64,000 nucleotides of DNA, taken from contig JBBHKE010000943.1 in assembly GCA_037447655.1 (NCBI GenBank), positions 30,033 through 94,032 on the forward strand, given 5' to 3'. This document shows, in pieces, positions 10,301 to 24,000 of this stretch (the stretch's first letter is position 1; each line of letters opens with the position of its first letter). The notes beneath the pieces are model-generated. The model worked only from the letters and a program-made list of their open reading frames with translations. It was not told where the DNA came from and searched no databases. A program made the translations under genes and the position numbers. The stretch comes from Zygnema cylindricum (lineage: Eukaryota > Streptophyta > Zygnematophyceae > Zygnematales > Zygnemataceae).

Positions 10301-13300
10301 TTAGACCCGATGAAAAGTTTCAAAGGCTGCATGGTTGGTTGTGGTCACAGAATATGAATAGTGTAGGCTGACATATTTTGTTTCATTTCGGCTCTTTGAC
10401 AAACAATCTATGCTACATTAGTGCTGGTGTGCCGTTGCTGTTATTTTTGTCTGTTATTCTTGTCCGATTCTTTCTATACTCTGTTTTTTTCAATGTTATT
10501 TGTCAGCCTTATGGATGTTTGCATGGTCAAGAAAGTTGTGTGGAAGGCTTCATACAAGATACAGCTAATTGACTTGCACTTAAAGAATGATATTATTTCA
10601 TTACAGGCCATATTCATAAACATTTATTTAAAGCTGGTGCTTAGTTCTCGAGATCGACCTCCAGATTTTGCAAATGCACTATTCGATCCACTTTTAAAGC
10701 GCCTGAGCCATGAGGATTTTGCCGATCGCATTGTTCCAACGCTGGCAAAAATGCTGAAGCGAAATCCGGAATTGGTCATGGGAGCTGCAGGTTAGTGTTC
10801 AACTTTTGTTAGTGATTTTCTGGTGTGACTCGCTGGCAGAGTGTTTCCAGTGGCGTCCATTTAAACAGTTTGTCAGGAGCATCTCCTAACTTGCAGCTTT
10901 ATGTCGGTCCATGTCAGCTTGTGATGACCAGTTTTAGCCCACTTTAGTCCTTTACATATGGCAAGGGCGTCGTCCTGATGATATCCGGTGTTTCCTTGGT
11001 TAGGTCATTTGGTCGATGTTGTGGAGTTGGACATGAGCCGGTATGTCGGAGACTTCACAAGCACACTACTTCAGCAAGCACGGCACAGTGAAGAAAGCAA
11101 AAGAAAGGAAGCCCTGAAAGTGTTGCGCAGTCTTGCCAAGCAGAGTTCAGACCTTGATGCTGTGGCAGGCATGTTCAGTTCTGTCAAGAAAGTGCTGGCA
11201 GGTATGTTTAATGGCAACACAGACATGAATCGATTTTAATTGTATCAGGTATGTTTAATGGCAACACAAACATGAATCGATTTTAATTGTGATAAATTAA
11301 GAGATTATGGCTGAAATTTTGTTGCCACTTTCCTTCGTCAATAAAGCTTATTGTTTACCCTGTCTTTTCTACACACAAAACCTAGGCAAGTATCATTTGT
11401 GGTGCATTGTGTGATTCGAGTTTGTTGAACGATTTGTGTACGAGAGAGGCAAATGTGGGACATGGACTGTCATTCTGCTGTTGCCCACCTTGCGACATGC
11501 ATCTGTCCTACTCGTGTGGTTTAGAGAATTGGCGGAGCTGGTTGATGCACATATGGCTTGTGTTGTATGCACATCAAGGTTGCAGCCCATTTAATTTACT
11601 CCCAAATTGTGAACAAGGTCTTAAAAGCAGATTTTCTTTACCCCTTTAACAGCAGTGCAATGGCAAATGTCAATGTTGTCTCATACTAGTCTCAGCCAGT
11701 ATGAAGTAATTGCAATGAATTCTCTCCTTTCCCCTTCATTTATATCTTCTAAATACAACCACTGAAATTTAATGCACGACTCTGTCTTGGGGCTGGATCA
11801 GGTTCTGAGGGCAAGCTGACATTCCCCTATCAAAGGTTGGGAATGATGATGGCCATTCAGGATCTTGCAGCCGCACCAAGTGGCAGGGCTGCCATGGATC
11901 TTGCCCAGGAAATCAGCACCTTCTTAATCGGAGCTTATAAGGATGAACGTGAGTTTCTTTTTCAGGATGACTTTAGTGGATCTTTAGCATTATGTTTGGG
12001 TCTCTCATGTGATTATCACCTACAAATGCCTTTTTGTTTACATGTTCTGGGAGACCAACAAAGCACTTTAGGTGGGTCAAAGACGCCCGAGGAAGGTGCT
12101 ACGTGAAGAGAATAGGAAAGGATACAGTCATTTGGCAAGCTTTGTCCTTGCTTCGGGTGCTATGTTTTAAACTTTCTATTTTTTTTTCCAAGACTTGTCA
12201 GAATTAATCATGGAGTGTTAACCTATTGCTAGGTGACATTGTAAAGGTCTGTATGGAATTTTTTGGCTTTCCAAATTGCTTTTTTTTTATAGTGGCTCTA
12301 AGATTCAATCCCCACAGCGCCAAACAATTTGGTCACCAGAGCAGTTGAGCATCAAGCAATGGAAGAAGTTAGGCCATTTGGTGTATACACGTATATACCC
12401 CTCGTTTCATAAACAATATCTAGCTTTATGACTAAAACTCAAGAGTTTATATGGTCAGCTGTATATCTTTATGCGAACAATTGCCCATTTTTTTAATTTA
12501 CCTGCCTACAAGGAGGCCTGCACACTTATTTTTGGTCTGTCTTATTGGTCCAATGAAGTGTATGTTCAAGCGCTTAAGTACTCTACTCTTTGGAGGAACA
12601 TGATAGGTAGAAAATGGCCTTAACCCCGTATATGTCGTATGGTACATTGGCTGTACGTGAAGTGAATTTGTATCGCTGCTGTTCTCGATAAATATGTTTT
12701 ATTTGACAGTCTTCAGCCTTAGGTAACAACACATATAATTCAATGTTGGCATTTCAAACTAACCAATATGTATGGGTATTGTGTTTGCGGATTATTGATT
12801 GTCCATTGATATGAAACAATAATCGTAAGCATTGTTTAACACCGTATTCACTCGAACATATTGCAATCTGGAGTCTGTGATCTTTTGATCATCCTTTTCT
12901 AATGGTGGTCAGTACTGGTGGTTATTATTGTGCAGTCACTGAAGAAGTGAAGGTTGCCATATTCGGTGCAATAGGAGCCTGGCTGGCTCGTGTTGGTGAA
13001 GCTGCACCAAAAGGAGTTGCCAGCTTTTTTGTTGCAGCTTTGAAAGAAAAAGAGACTCTGAGGAGAGCTGCACTGAGGTGCCTTAGGCACAGCTTTCGAA
13101 ACCCCGATGTTCGTGGACAAGTAAGGACAAGTTACCGAGCTCACTGTTGGTCTATCTGTTGTAAACCATATGTCTTAATTGTGCATTGCAGTGTTTTCAG
13201 CTTCTATGCAGATGCAGATTGCTCAAATGTGTTTATGGCCTGGATCTTGGATGATCTAGTTGAGAGTCAAAGCACCATTTGTGTATATCTGGTTTGGATC

Positions 13301-16300
13301 TGTGCATGCACAAACTATTTATAATATTGCGAGTCTATTCAAGTATTTATCTCACATTTTATTAGGTGCCTACTTTTCATTAGCTTATTGCCGGGATGGA
13401 TGTCTCAGGTAAGGATTGTGGAAAACTTCTTCAGCATGCCTTTCTTTCATGAAGTTGAATTATTGGTAGCTTTGTGAGCTTCTTGACCTAAGTCTCAAAA
13501 ACTGAATTTACACTCCCACCAGTGTAGAATCAGTGACGATGTTGTGACTTCTGCTTCTTGCAGCTTCTTCTTTTGGTGGAACCTTTGATTGCGATGGTCA
13601 AAAGTGGTTTATCTAAAGCAACTCAGCGGCTTGAGGGCATTTACGCACTTTTATTGGTGGCATCCATTGGAGTTGTCGACTTGGCGACAGGTGCCAGCAT
13701 CTTGTAGAGCTTCATCATTGTATTTGAGCTTTTGCCGATGTCTGTTACTATGCTAATGTTTAGGGTTTCTGGACAGCATTTTGGTTTTATTGCCTTTTTG
13801 TCCGTGTTTGGTTTGCTTTATAGTTTGTGTATGCAGACAAGTGTGTTCCTTGAAAGAGGCCACAAGCCCAGTAGTGCCATTTTTTTTGCAAATGGCCACC
13901 TTGTAGAAATTGAAGACTGGAAATATGCTTGTTTTTGAGAGTTTTTTGAAGGAAGTGAATGACTGTCTAACACATCTGGATTCATTATGCTGATTAATGT
14001 GTGAATTGGATGTGCTTTTGAGAAACAGAGGATAAGCTGGTACACGAGAAGGTGTGGCCTTCTGTGGTGACAAAAGAATCACCTCTATTTTCGTCTTCTG
14101 TGGTATGCCCAAATGTCCTGTTCGCTATTCATACAAGCTTTTGAATACACTGTTATTGCCTTGGGAAATTCAGAAATTCTGGTTTTAGAGACCTGATCAT
14201 ACCTGCTGGGTGCTGGTAGAGGTGAAGGTAGTTAAGCTGGCGGCCGATGATGTGTTGGCTTTGGTTGAACTTCTCGAAATATTGCTTCTTCAACATTCAG
14301 CAAGGTACTGCTCTTTTTAGAGTAGTTATATCCTCCACAGATATTTTTGATTGCTTGTTATGGTACATGCTCACGGCAATGAACAAGAAAGCTGAATGGG
14401 AGGACTATGATCAGTTTAATCTGCATATTTGCTTTTTTGTCTCAGGGGTGGTAGCTTTCGCTGTCCTTGCTGCAGGATCAGTAACAATGCTGAGGCTGCG
14501 AATGGGATTTATCAGGTAAAGACTTCTGTTTATGCTTTCTGGAAAAGTAAGTGCATTCTCAGTTTTATTAAATCAAGGACATCTCTATATGTTTGGAGTC
14601 AGGCTATAGCATTTGACTCCTGCACGTCATATTGGCTTGGTATGTTCAACGCAATCAAGTCATTTTGAATCATCAATTCGCAAATCTGGATATTCTTTAG
14701 GTTAGAATGCGCTTGTTATGGCTCATCGTCAAGTTTTATGAAAGGTTTTATACCTAATAGAACATGCTCTCAAGAAGTTTATAATCTGTTATGCAGTTAT
14801 GATACCACGGAGCAGAAAATCACTTTTCTTTAGCTTCTATTATGAAGAAGCTTTGTGATCATGTGTAGCTGGCTATTTGGGCTGTATATTTGGAGCACTG
14901 GTCATTTACCGGGGAGGGAGGTTTCCGCTGTCGTTATAGTTTCTGGCTGTATTAAATCTGACTACTCTTTGGGGCAATCCAAACGCATTGCAGCTGATAG
15001 TCTCTCTCTTGTGGTACCCCTCATTAGACGTACGGATGGCTGCTGCTTCAGTCGTTGGCCGCTGCCATTCGGTCTCTTCTGGGATTTCTAGTTCCTTTTT
15101 GGATGCCTTCATTGCATGGTTATCGGCACTGGAGAATCGACAGGAGGCTGTACGGATCAGGTACGGAATCGTTTTTTGTCCGGTTATTATTTTCCTGGCA
15201 TATTGTCATTACTATATTTGATGCAAGCCTGATTTCTCAATGCCGATGCAAACGAAGCAGCCAATGCATTTCTTTTCCTGTCAATGTCCAATGTACCAAT
15301 GCGGCTGAAGCAATAAAATTACCAATGATCCAATGCAAAACTCCAGATGCATTGCAGCAGCAATGTGTTGCTGCAAAAAAATGCGAATCCACCAATGCCC
15401 TGATGTTCAGGTATACTTAATGCATTGATGCACGAGGATTTGTTACACTTCTTTTTCATTTTTTTTGATGTACTGTTATTATATTTAGGACTATATGCTA
15501 ATATCTACCGCATTGGGTTTCATTACCTCGGGCACGGTGATCATATGTTTGCCACCATATCAGTTGCAGCATTTGTTTTTAGCTTCTGTGAACAACAGTA
15601 GTTTATATGTTGATTCTCTCCTTTGGACAAGAAGCTGGTTGTATTATTGAGTTTTTCTTAGGAAATAGGGACCAACAGGCTTTTGTTGTGGCGACCCATA
15701 CTTAATTGTGCTCTCATTATTACAAAAACTAATTCCTTCGTATACAAACTAACAGTTCTTGGTATACTTGGAATGGAATGTGGCAATCAACGTTTGCAGT
15801 GAAGCATCTGAGTCGTCTGGAGAGCCAGCAACTGTCCCAATGCCTTCCCCTGAGCTTGTTGGCAAGGCCTTGCTGCAAGTAGTGGCGCCTGATTTGGCAG
15901 AGAAGGCTGGAGTGGCAGCGAGATTGTTGCTTGCTGCGCACCACCCATGCATTGTGCCTGGACAACGGAAAAATGTTGTATGGAAGGTATCAGACAGGAA
16001 ATTTCTGTGCATGTGCCATTTCTCCACAACCATATCTTTACTGTTGTTTTTGCTGATCTGATAACCTGCGTTTTGTTTATACGTTGTTAATTTCTTTTGA
16101 TGTATTTGAATTATTGTGTTACGTATTGTGTATGAGGAGAAACAACTGTTGGATTAATGGCAGGAACTGGTTGAAGTCTTGGCAAAGCGTGGAGTGGACG
16201 TGAAGGCGACCCTGGCTTCTGATGCAGCGATCGTTTGTAAGGTGTGTGATCTCGCAACGAGTTGGTGCTAGACAATGTTTTTTGATAGCTTTTCTTGTTT

Positions 16301-18025
16301 ACTGTGAGATAATCTTCACGCATTTTTATGGATTTATTTAACTGAAGTTGTCCTATGAACGGCAAACCTTGACGACTTTGTGGTGAGATATTTTTGGAGA
16401 CAGTGCACAGGTGACTAATTAGCCGGGCATATGATTTCTCACGTATGTTCGGTCAGTAAGATCACCAAAATGGATTCAGCTTTTGAGTAGCCAGTTTGTC
16501 ATTTTTGCAAGCTGCCTATGCAGCATGTTGCAGATGGCGTTGGCTGCTCTGCTTACATTCACAAAATCTGTTGAAATTTCATATCTTTAGATTATTCGGA
16601 TATGATTTCTAGCACTGTTCTGGTTATATTCGCACATGCATGGAGGTTCCTGAGATTTGTACTTGTGGGATATGCACTTTTGCGTGCAGATTTTGCTGGG
16701 ACCTGGCGGCCTTATGAGCCCGCGCAAGCCCCAAGCTAAAGCTGCTATTTCTGCAATTGCTACTGTCATGCAGACCTTCCCAACAGAATTTTTCCCTCAC
16801 CTGCTTACGGTATGTCAGATTTAGTTTTTTGCTTGTGTCTGTACTTTGTACCTATTCTTTTCGGTTCAAGCCCCATATAATGTCTTGTCTCTACTGTACC
16901 TGCTGGACATGCTGATGACTCTAAGGGGGGAAAGCAGAATGAACAACTCAATTTTCCATTATTGATTTGGATGCATAAGTGCAAGAATATCTGCATGTTC
17001 CTACAGAATGCAAGCTTTTTACTAATTTCTCACCGTTTGAGATTGTGGATCAGTTTTACATGTTTTACATTTAGTGCCCAGAGCAGATGGTGGTACAGTC
17101 ATGTTATGTAACTGAGGATTTTATGGTTCTGGCAGGCATTGCAATTGCTTGGGGATAGAACGGCACATGATGCTCTGACGGATCGAGATATTAAGGTAAA
17201 TTACTGATTTTGTGACGAAACAGTTTGCTGGTGGATCATGTAGTGCCTTCTGGTATAAACTGGAAAGTTCATGCACTGCTTTAGTTGTCCTTTTGCTTTT
17301 ATTGTTTAAGGTTTGCATTTGTTAACTATTCCAATGTCGGTCAGCACTATGTATATGCAAGGCTCATCAAACCTGGTCACCAACATGACAGTTGTTCTTT
17401 CCGCAGATATACAATACTACTGAAGGCGTGCTGTCATCAGAAGATGGCATGTATATAGCAGAGGTTGTAAAAGATCGGAATGTTCGACAGGCAAGAGGTC
17501 GGATGAAGATGTATGACGACGATGATGAGGTACAGCACGACGAGAATACAAGGTGTCTTTTTGCATGCTTTTTTTGTGAGGAACACAAGTTTCAGGAGAC
17601 AGATCGCATTCTTGGTAGGAGAAGTGCGGCTTTTGAAAGGATATGTTCACAAAATTGTGTTTGCACTTCTGGTTCATGATATTCACAGGAAAACTAGTTC
17701 AAACGTCTAATGTTTCAGATAACGTCGCTCAACTATAGTCACAGTTAGAAAGTTGGCTTCCTTTTTCATTTCAGTTGTTGTGGCTTGCTGATTGTAATAA
17801 TTAGATGGCTTTTATGGTTATGGGTTCTTGAATCTCTTGGCTGTCAGTGTGAATCAATTTTGAGAGGACCGTTTCATTAACTTCATCCTCCTTGCTCGTT
17901 CTCTTAAACTTGACAGGAAACGGTGAAAGCAGGGCCGGCAGCATCTAGAGCAGCTCCACAATTAAGACCATCACAGGTTAAAAACATTGCAGTGGGAAAA
18001 ACGTCGAAGCCTGGCAAGAAGTCAG
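7329..18025 (+). CDS. GCN1: GCN1 exons 1-18 (N-terminal HEAT region, residues 1 to about 848)
   Basis: Exons: 7329-7440, 7917-8299, 9634-9771, 10607-10790, 11004-11201, 11802-11948, 12936-13120, 13564-13690, 14029-14102, 14222-14304, 14446-14515, 14994-15160, 15800-15986, 16164-16241, 16690-16809, 17136-17195, 17407-17529, 17917-18025. This part of GCN1 makes the N-terminal HEAT solenoid; in yeast the N-terminal three quarters contact the ribosome and GCN20. Anchors are RLSHEDF with MLKRNPELV (exon 4), [14 protein letters not shown] (exon 6), [14 protein letters not shown] (exon 7), RLEGIYALL (exon 8), [16 protein letters not shown] (exon 13) and [16 protein letters not shown] (exon 17). Exon 11 ([14 protein letters not shown]...) does not resemble the family and may have a wrong boundary. 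Exon 17 ends in an acidic DDDDE run, and exon 18 is a basic, Lys/Pro-rich linker. Confidence 0.85.
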
Positions 18026-21000
18026 GTGATGACTGCTGCAAAGTTGTTTTTTGTGGTCTTTTGGACCTATGCAGGTCTCCCCTTTAAACGAGAAAATGAA
18101 AAGGAGACTTTTGCTGTTTAAGTTTCTAGTTTAGGCGATGCACATTGAGCATGTCACAGTCAAGCTTCAGACACTGGATCGACGTGACATAATTTCGTGA
18201 AATCAGTTTTGGGTCAAATCAACCTGGTGGCTCGGCAGATCATCAATGCAACCTGTCGCTACTCAGTGCCATCCAAACTGTTACCACGATCTGAACTGTC
18301 GAGCCCTAGGCTGTCCATCGGCTGGTCTTGAAGAAGAGTAGCGGCAGCGAGCAGCTCTGTTCCGAACAGGTGGGCGTGCAGACACTTTGCAGCGCCCTGT
18401 CTGCGTATCTGCTGCTGCGCTGCGCTTCATTGCGCAGAAAGTACATACAAACAATTTGAGGTTTTGAAAAAGAGTTTTGGGAGAGGTTTACTGAGTATAC
18501 CAGAGGGAAAACCAGAAGGGTAAAAGAACCGTATAACTTAGCTGGCAGGAATATGCCATGCATGTTTCATGCTGCCGAAACATGAAATGGGCGGGTGGTT
18601 GAGTTTATGCCCGTGAAGATAATCAACTTGATAGATCTGCACCGCTTTGCCAACAATTTGTCAGCATGTTCACACGGGACGCCGTGTAGCAGAATTGTGT
18701 TGAATTTGGCGAAATTGTCGTAGAGTTTCTCGTGAGCTCTAGCAACTGACCTGACAAAATGCTTTCACCAGACCTTAACTGTGTGCAACATGCCTTGAAA
18801 ATGATCATTGAGAATTGTAGCCAATCAGTGTTTAAAATGGAGATTTGAGATAATATTGGTGTGAGATGCCATAACTCTCTGGTGCTTTCCTAATTGTTTT
18901 GGACTTATCTTACTTCAACTTTTAGGTCTTGTTTCCATTTTGGTATTGACTGGTGTACATGTGGCCCATTCAAACGTTCTCACTCGCTCTTTAGGATGGA
19001 ACCAAGCTGTCTTTCAGTCAATTCCTTCTCCTTGTTACTAATTAAACGCAACCTCAGAGTCTCATTACCCATTCTGTAATTTTTTTTGTGAACGTACTCG
19101 GATGAAATTTCGTCACCTGGAGGTCTGTGGCAAAATTGTGGTCTTAACCAACTTCAGTCGTATCCCGAGTGGGAACTTCTGCTGGTAAAACCTGTAGGGT
19201 GTGATATATTTAAGCTAATATATGGAGAAATATGCCAGACAAGTCCAACTGTTCGACTGTCCTCTTCCCCTCCTCGTTCCTGGATTTAATGTCTGTATTA
19301 CACGGAGATTTCTTGTGTACGATTGATTGTTGTCAAGCCCTAAGTATGAAGGAGCATGACCAGCAAGACCAGAAGTGGTCCATGCACTCACATTCTTCAT
19401 CAATTAATTGTCAAAGCGAAGGGATAGGACCCACCACCTGTTAGAAGTGTAACATGGTGATTCCTGTTTGTACGTTCAAAATAAATATACTTGATGATTT
19501 TTGGCCGTTGCGCAAGTAATTTTTCTCCTGTTTTCCAGCTTAGCCGACTAAAATATGTTTCTCTGTCATATTCCTCTACTTTGTCCACGCTTACGGCAAT
19601 AATAAAGTTTCGTAGGGGAACAGTTTGGAATTTGGCCTTGGGGGTTGTTGGTTGGTGATTGGCTTTATTCAGCCTGAACGGTGAAACCGCTGGAACAGCA
19701 GCTTGCAGCACGATCACTGCAGTTTAAGAAATTCAATGTGGTTGTCTTATTCTGGAGTCTGATTGCTTAAAGCTGGCAGTGAAATAACGGTTGAATGGTT
19801 CAGAGCCTGTTTAATCTCGTCCTGCCTTTTTTAAGCCAACTTTAGTTTGGCTTTTCAGAAACTCTACAACATGGTTTTGGTTCAGGTCAGTTCAAGCTGT
19901 CGGAAAACCAGACTGCATGGAACTGATCTGAGGTTAAATCGTTCTGTTCAATATGTACCTAGACAAAGTTAAAACTGCATCAGGGTAGTGTGCAATTCAA
20001 ATTTTGACATCATTTTTTATTTTCTCAGTTGGAACATTCTAATCGTTTGTAGTCAAATTGTACTGTGAACATAAAAAAATGGGTTGGATGTCACATATCT
20101 TTTGCTATGATCTGACAGGTTTCTCATTGAACTAATGGGTCCTAGTAATTTGTATTTGTGGCAGATGTTGACAAGGGGAAAACCGCAAAAGAGGAAGCAC
20201 GTGAAGAAAAACTGAAAGAGGAGTCTGCTCGACGAGCTGAGTTGCAGATGATGAAGAAGCGCATAGGGCTAGTCTTGGAGGCTCTAGGAGCTGCGGCTGT
20301 TGCAAACCGATCATTTGCCCATGACCAACTTCCAGCTCTTGTGAGTAGATACAAGTGAAATATGGCTATGGAATTGGGGTTATGAGGTTCTTGTCTAAAT
20401 GTCGTTTTTTTCAAAGTTAGTGTCCTGTAGCCATTTTACAGTTGTCAGTATCTAGATTGGGTATTGGAAAGAGCAAGGAAAGCCATAGAGGCGCCATGTT
20501 TGTGTTCTGAAATGTTGTACACTATTTTGTAACATCTGCCTGTCCTTGGTGCACTATAGTTTATGTGGTATGTCTCGTGTTGCTTTGAAAATGTTGGTTT
20601 GTTCCTTTTTATTCTTTTGTCTGTTTGTGGTATAGGATAGGGCAGAGGCATTTATCTTTGTGTTCTCCGCAATAATTGTCCAAGTGGACTGCCAATTACG
20701 TATGCCAGAAACTGTCATTTAGGTTTCCAACCATGGCTGACTTGAGAACATCTGTTGAGCAGTCGTTAAGCAACTGTATCTTCACTGCATTAAATCTGGA
20801 CTTTTGTCATTCATGGATGCGATTGTCCAGGTGGAATTTGTTCTTCCACTCCTCAATTCCAAACTCCTCTCTTCAGAGGCGTATACAGCTATGTTGCAGT
20901 TATCAACCTGTGTCGCCCCTCCTCTTCAACCCCTGGGGGCAGATCTGGCAACTGCCATCTGCATTGTGGCATCATCTGGGCATGCGGTGCTTTTAGACCT

Positions 21001-24000
21001 TCGCACAAAGCACGGGGAGGAGAAAGGGCAAAGAGGGGAGAGACAACAACAGGGTATGGTGGAGAGAGTGGTGGCAGGGATGGTTGCTGCTTGTAAGCAA
21101 GGACCACTGCCAGCAGCCTCATTCGGAGCAGTATTTCCTGTGAGTTATTTAACCCGAATTGCTTGGAAAAACGAATTAAAGAGCAGAAAAAACCCATTGG
21201 AAGATTGCATTGTTTGTCAGCACGTTCTGTTCTTTTTTATTGATAATGGATACTTCTGTGCTAAAAATACCACAGACGACCTGATGCCCCTGTTGCTGTT
21301 GTTGGAAATTCACAGATTATTGAAGCCATTCTTTTATCACCACAAAAGACAAAAGTGCATGACGATCTAATAAATATGCTATCCCTCCACACGTCGACTT
21401 ACATAACCCTTCCACGTGAGCGCATGATTAAGGTGAAGTTTGTAGCTTGACTAATCTTAACCTTGTTTTCGTTCTCTACTTGTTCACCTAAGAAGGTTTC
21501 CTATCGTAAATCCTGTACTTGAGAGTGGTAAACTTGGAGATTTCTTCTGTTGCCGAGATGGTGCTGTATATTTTTTTGCCTCCTGTGATTAGTAGGTACG
21601 GCAATTTCTATGTTTTGGTGTCTAGCAGTTGCCTTGTTCCCAGTGGTTATGCATGCTGTACCTCTTCCTGTTGATGCATTTGAAGCTGACAAATAGGGAT
21701 TGGAACAGGTCTTGTATCATGCCTTGGGATGTGTGCCGGTCTACGCTGAAAGAGTTGGACCTCTGCTTCGTGAACTCTGCCAAGGGTTACGTCCCAATGA
21801 ACTTGCTCAGGTAGCCACAATAAGGGTGCCTTTTGTTTGTTTGTTATCTGTGAAACGAGTCAGATATGAAGGCTTTGCGTTGGCAAATAGTGATTATCCA
21901 CTTCGCTATAATGATTGCTGGCAAATGTCAGTCTTCAAGTGGTTTTCATGTTTTTAACAGTGTGGCTGGGTAATGTCTATTGTAACCTCATATGAGACTG
22001 TTGATAAAGCAGGGTTTCTCTGATTTTATCTTCTCACATTGCTGCATTGAACTTGCCTAATGGAATCATATTCTTTGGCCCATAACTTGGAGAATCATTT
22101 CTTGGCGAAGTGACAGGGGTTTTGGGACATTGTCAGCAAGTTATTGGAATGTTTAATTTAGTTTCACTAGCTCCCTAATATCAAACTCAATATCAGTCTC
22201 GTTATTCTAGTGGCCCTTTTGTGCAAAAAAAGTTGAGACTTTGAAAGCTGGGTTTTCTTTCTGTTTTGTAGGCCCTCAGCGGTCTGTATGCTAAGCAGAC
22301 ACATGTAAGAGCTGCCTGTTTGGATGCCATCAAGTTTGTTCCAGCACTTGCAGCCGGGGCAGTTCCACCAACACCTGAAGTATCAGCTGCTCTTTGGATG
22401 GCGCAATATGACCCAGACAAGGTTTGACTTCATTATTACTCTGAAATGTTGTCGAAGGTGAATAGGATATATTATCAGCTGCTCTGTAATTTTGCATGAC
22501 TTATTTCTGCTAAGTGCACTTGGTTGTTTTGTGAGTTTTTATTGAGGCTTGAGGATAAAGAAAATCCCTCCAATTTTTCTTGGAAATCCATGTCTATCGG
22601 AGGAACTACTCAAGGTCTTTTGTGTACATTCTGCTGCAGGAAAATGTTGACGCAGCTGAAGAAGTCTGGGATATGTATAGCCACGAGCTTGGACTGGATT
22701 ATGCACCTGCACTTATGACATCTTTGGGTCACCAACACCTGAATGTGCGCCAAGCAGCTGCAGAGGGCTTAGCAGCAGCAATGGATGAATATCGCTCCAC
22801 AATTCAGGTATATTGTCAGTGAATTTTATCAAGCTTTTCCCTTATCCAAGCTCAATCATGTAGGCGCCAGTGCTGAATTTGTCTTAACAAGCGCCATGTT
22901 TGTATACATAGGAGGAGACTTCACTAAACGTGTGTATCTGCTCAAAAAACAATCTCTTCAACTCTTAACGACAAATTTTTGAAGTTTATCATACATGACT
23001 TGAGAAAATACATGTGGACTGCCAGCTTCCCAGCATTCTGTGCACTTTATTTCTGAACTGTAGAGTTATCCTTCACTGATCCAGAGAGTGTATTGTGCAA
23101 TGTTATTCAAACTTTGTTTAAGCTGACATTGTATCTGTGAAATAACTTTGGTATTTGCAGGAGACACTATCCTCCATGTTCTCGTTGTATATCAGGTGCA
23201 GTCAGACTCTGGAGGGTGTAGATGAGGGATGGCCTGCAAGAGAAGGTGTCGCTCTGGCACTTCGAGCTGCTGCAGATGTGCTAGGGTCACGAGACTTGCC
23301 CGTTGTCGCTACATTCCTGATCTCTCGAGCTTTGGTAAGTGTTTTTTGCCATAGCGAAATTAGCTGAACTTGGGAATGTTTTTCAAAGTGCTGCATTGCA
23401 TGAGGCTGGAAACAACGTTATTTGCTGGTGTCTTGCCTATTTTTTTCAGGAAACTGATAGGGAGAAATTATCACACTCAGGTAGAGCCACTTTCATCCAT
23501 TACAGGGGCCTTTTGCTTGCAATCAATGAATGACTAAATATCTTTCAGCATGTTGCCCACCGGTTGTTCCTAGTTGGTCCAAGTATTTTTTTTTTTTTTG
23601 TCTCTGTTAGCTTTTCTTTACTGGTAGAGTGCTGCTATTTATTATATGACTTAACTGTCGACTAGAAAAGAGGAATGAGCTTTTTCACCAAATGCAAGTG
23701 CATGTGATGTGCCTTTCGAAGAAGAATAGAATGAAAGCAGGGTTTATCATGTATTTTTTTGAAAGAGATGATTTGTCTAGGTTGGTAGATTGGTTACATG
23801 GTGTACTGTTTTCTCCTCGTTTTACCTTACCTGTATGGTTGCTGGAGATTAGAATAGCTTTTTATTTGTCAATATGTTATATCAGAGAGCTTAAGAGTTT
23901 TCTAATGGCTCAATATGAAAGCGTAGCCAAGCATCCTTTTCGTGAAAAGCTTATGATCTCTTTAGCTTTGGCCGTGGGGTGATTGTGGTCTTGTGTTTGT

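Noticed and set aside
22202-22420. Antisense ORF over GCN1 exon 23
   Set aside because: Shadow of the real plus-strand exon [19 protein letters not shown].
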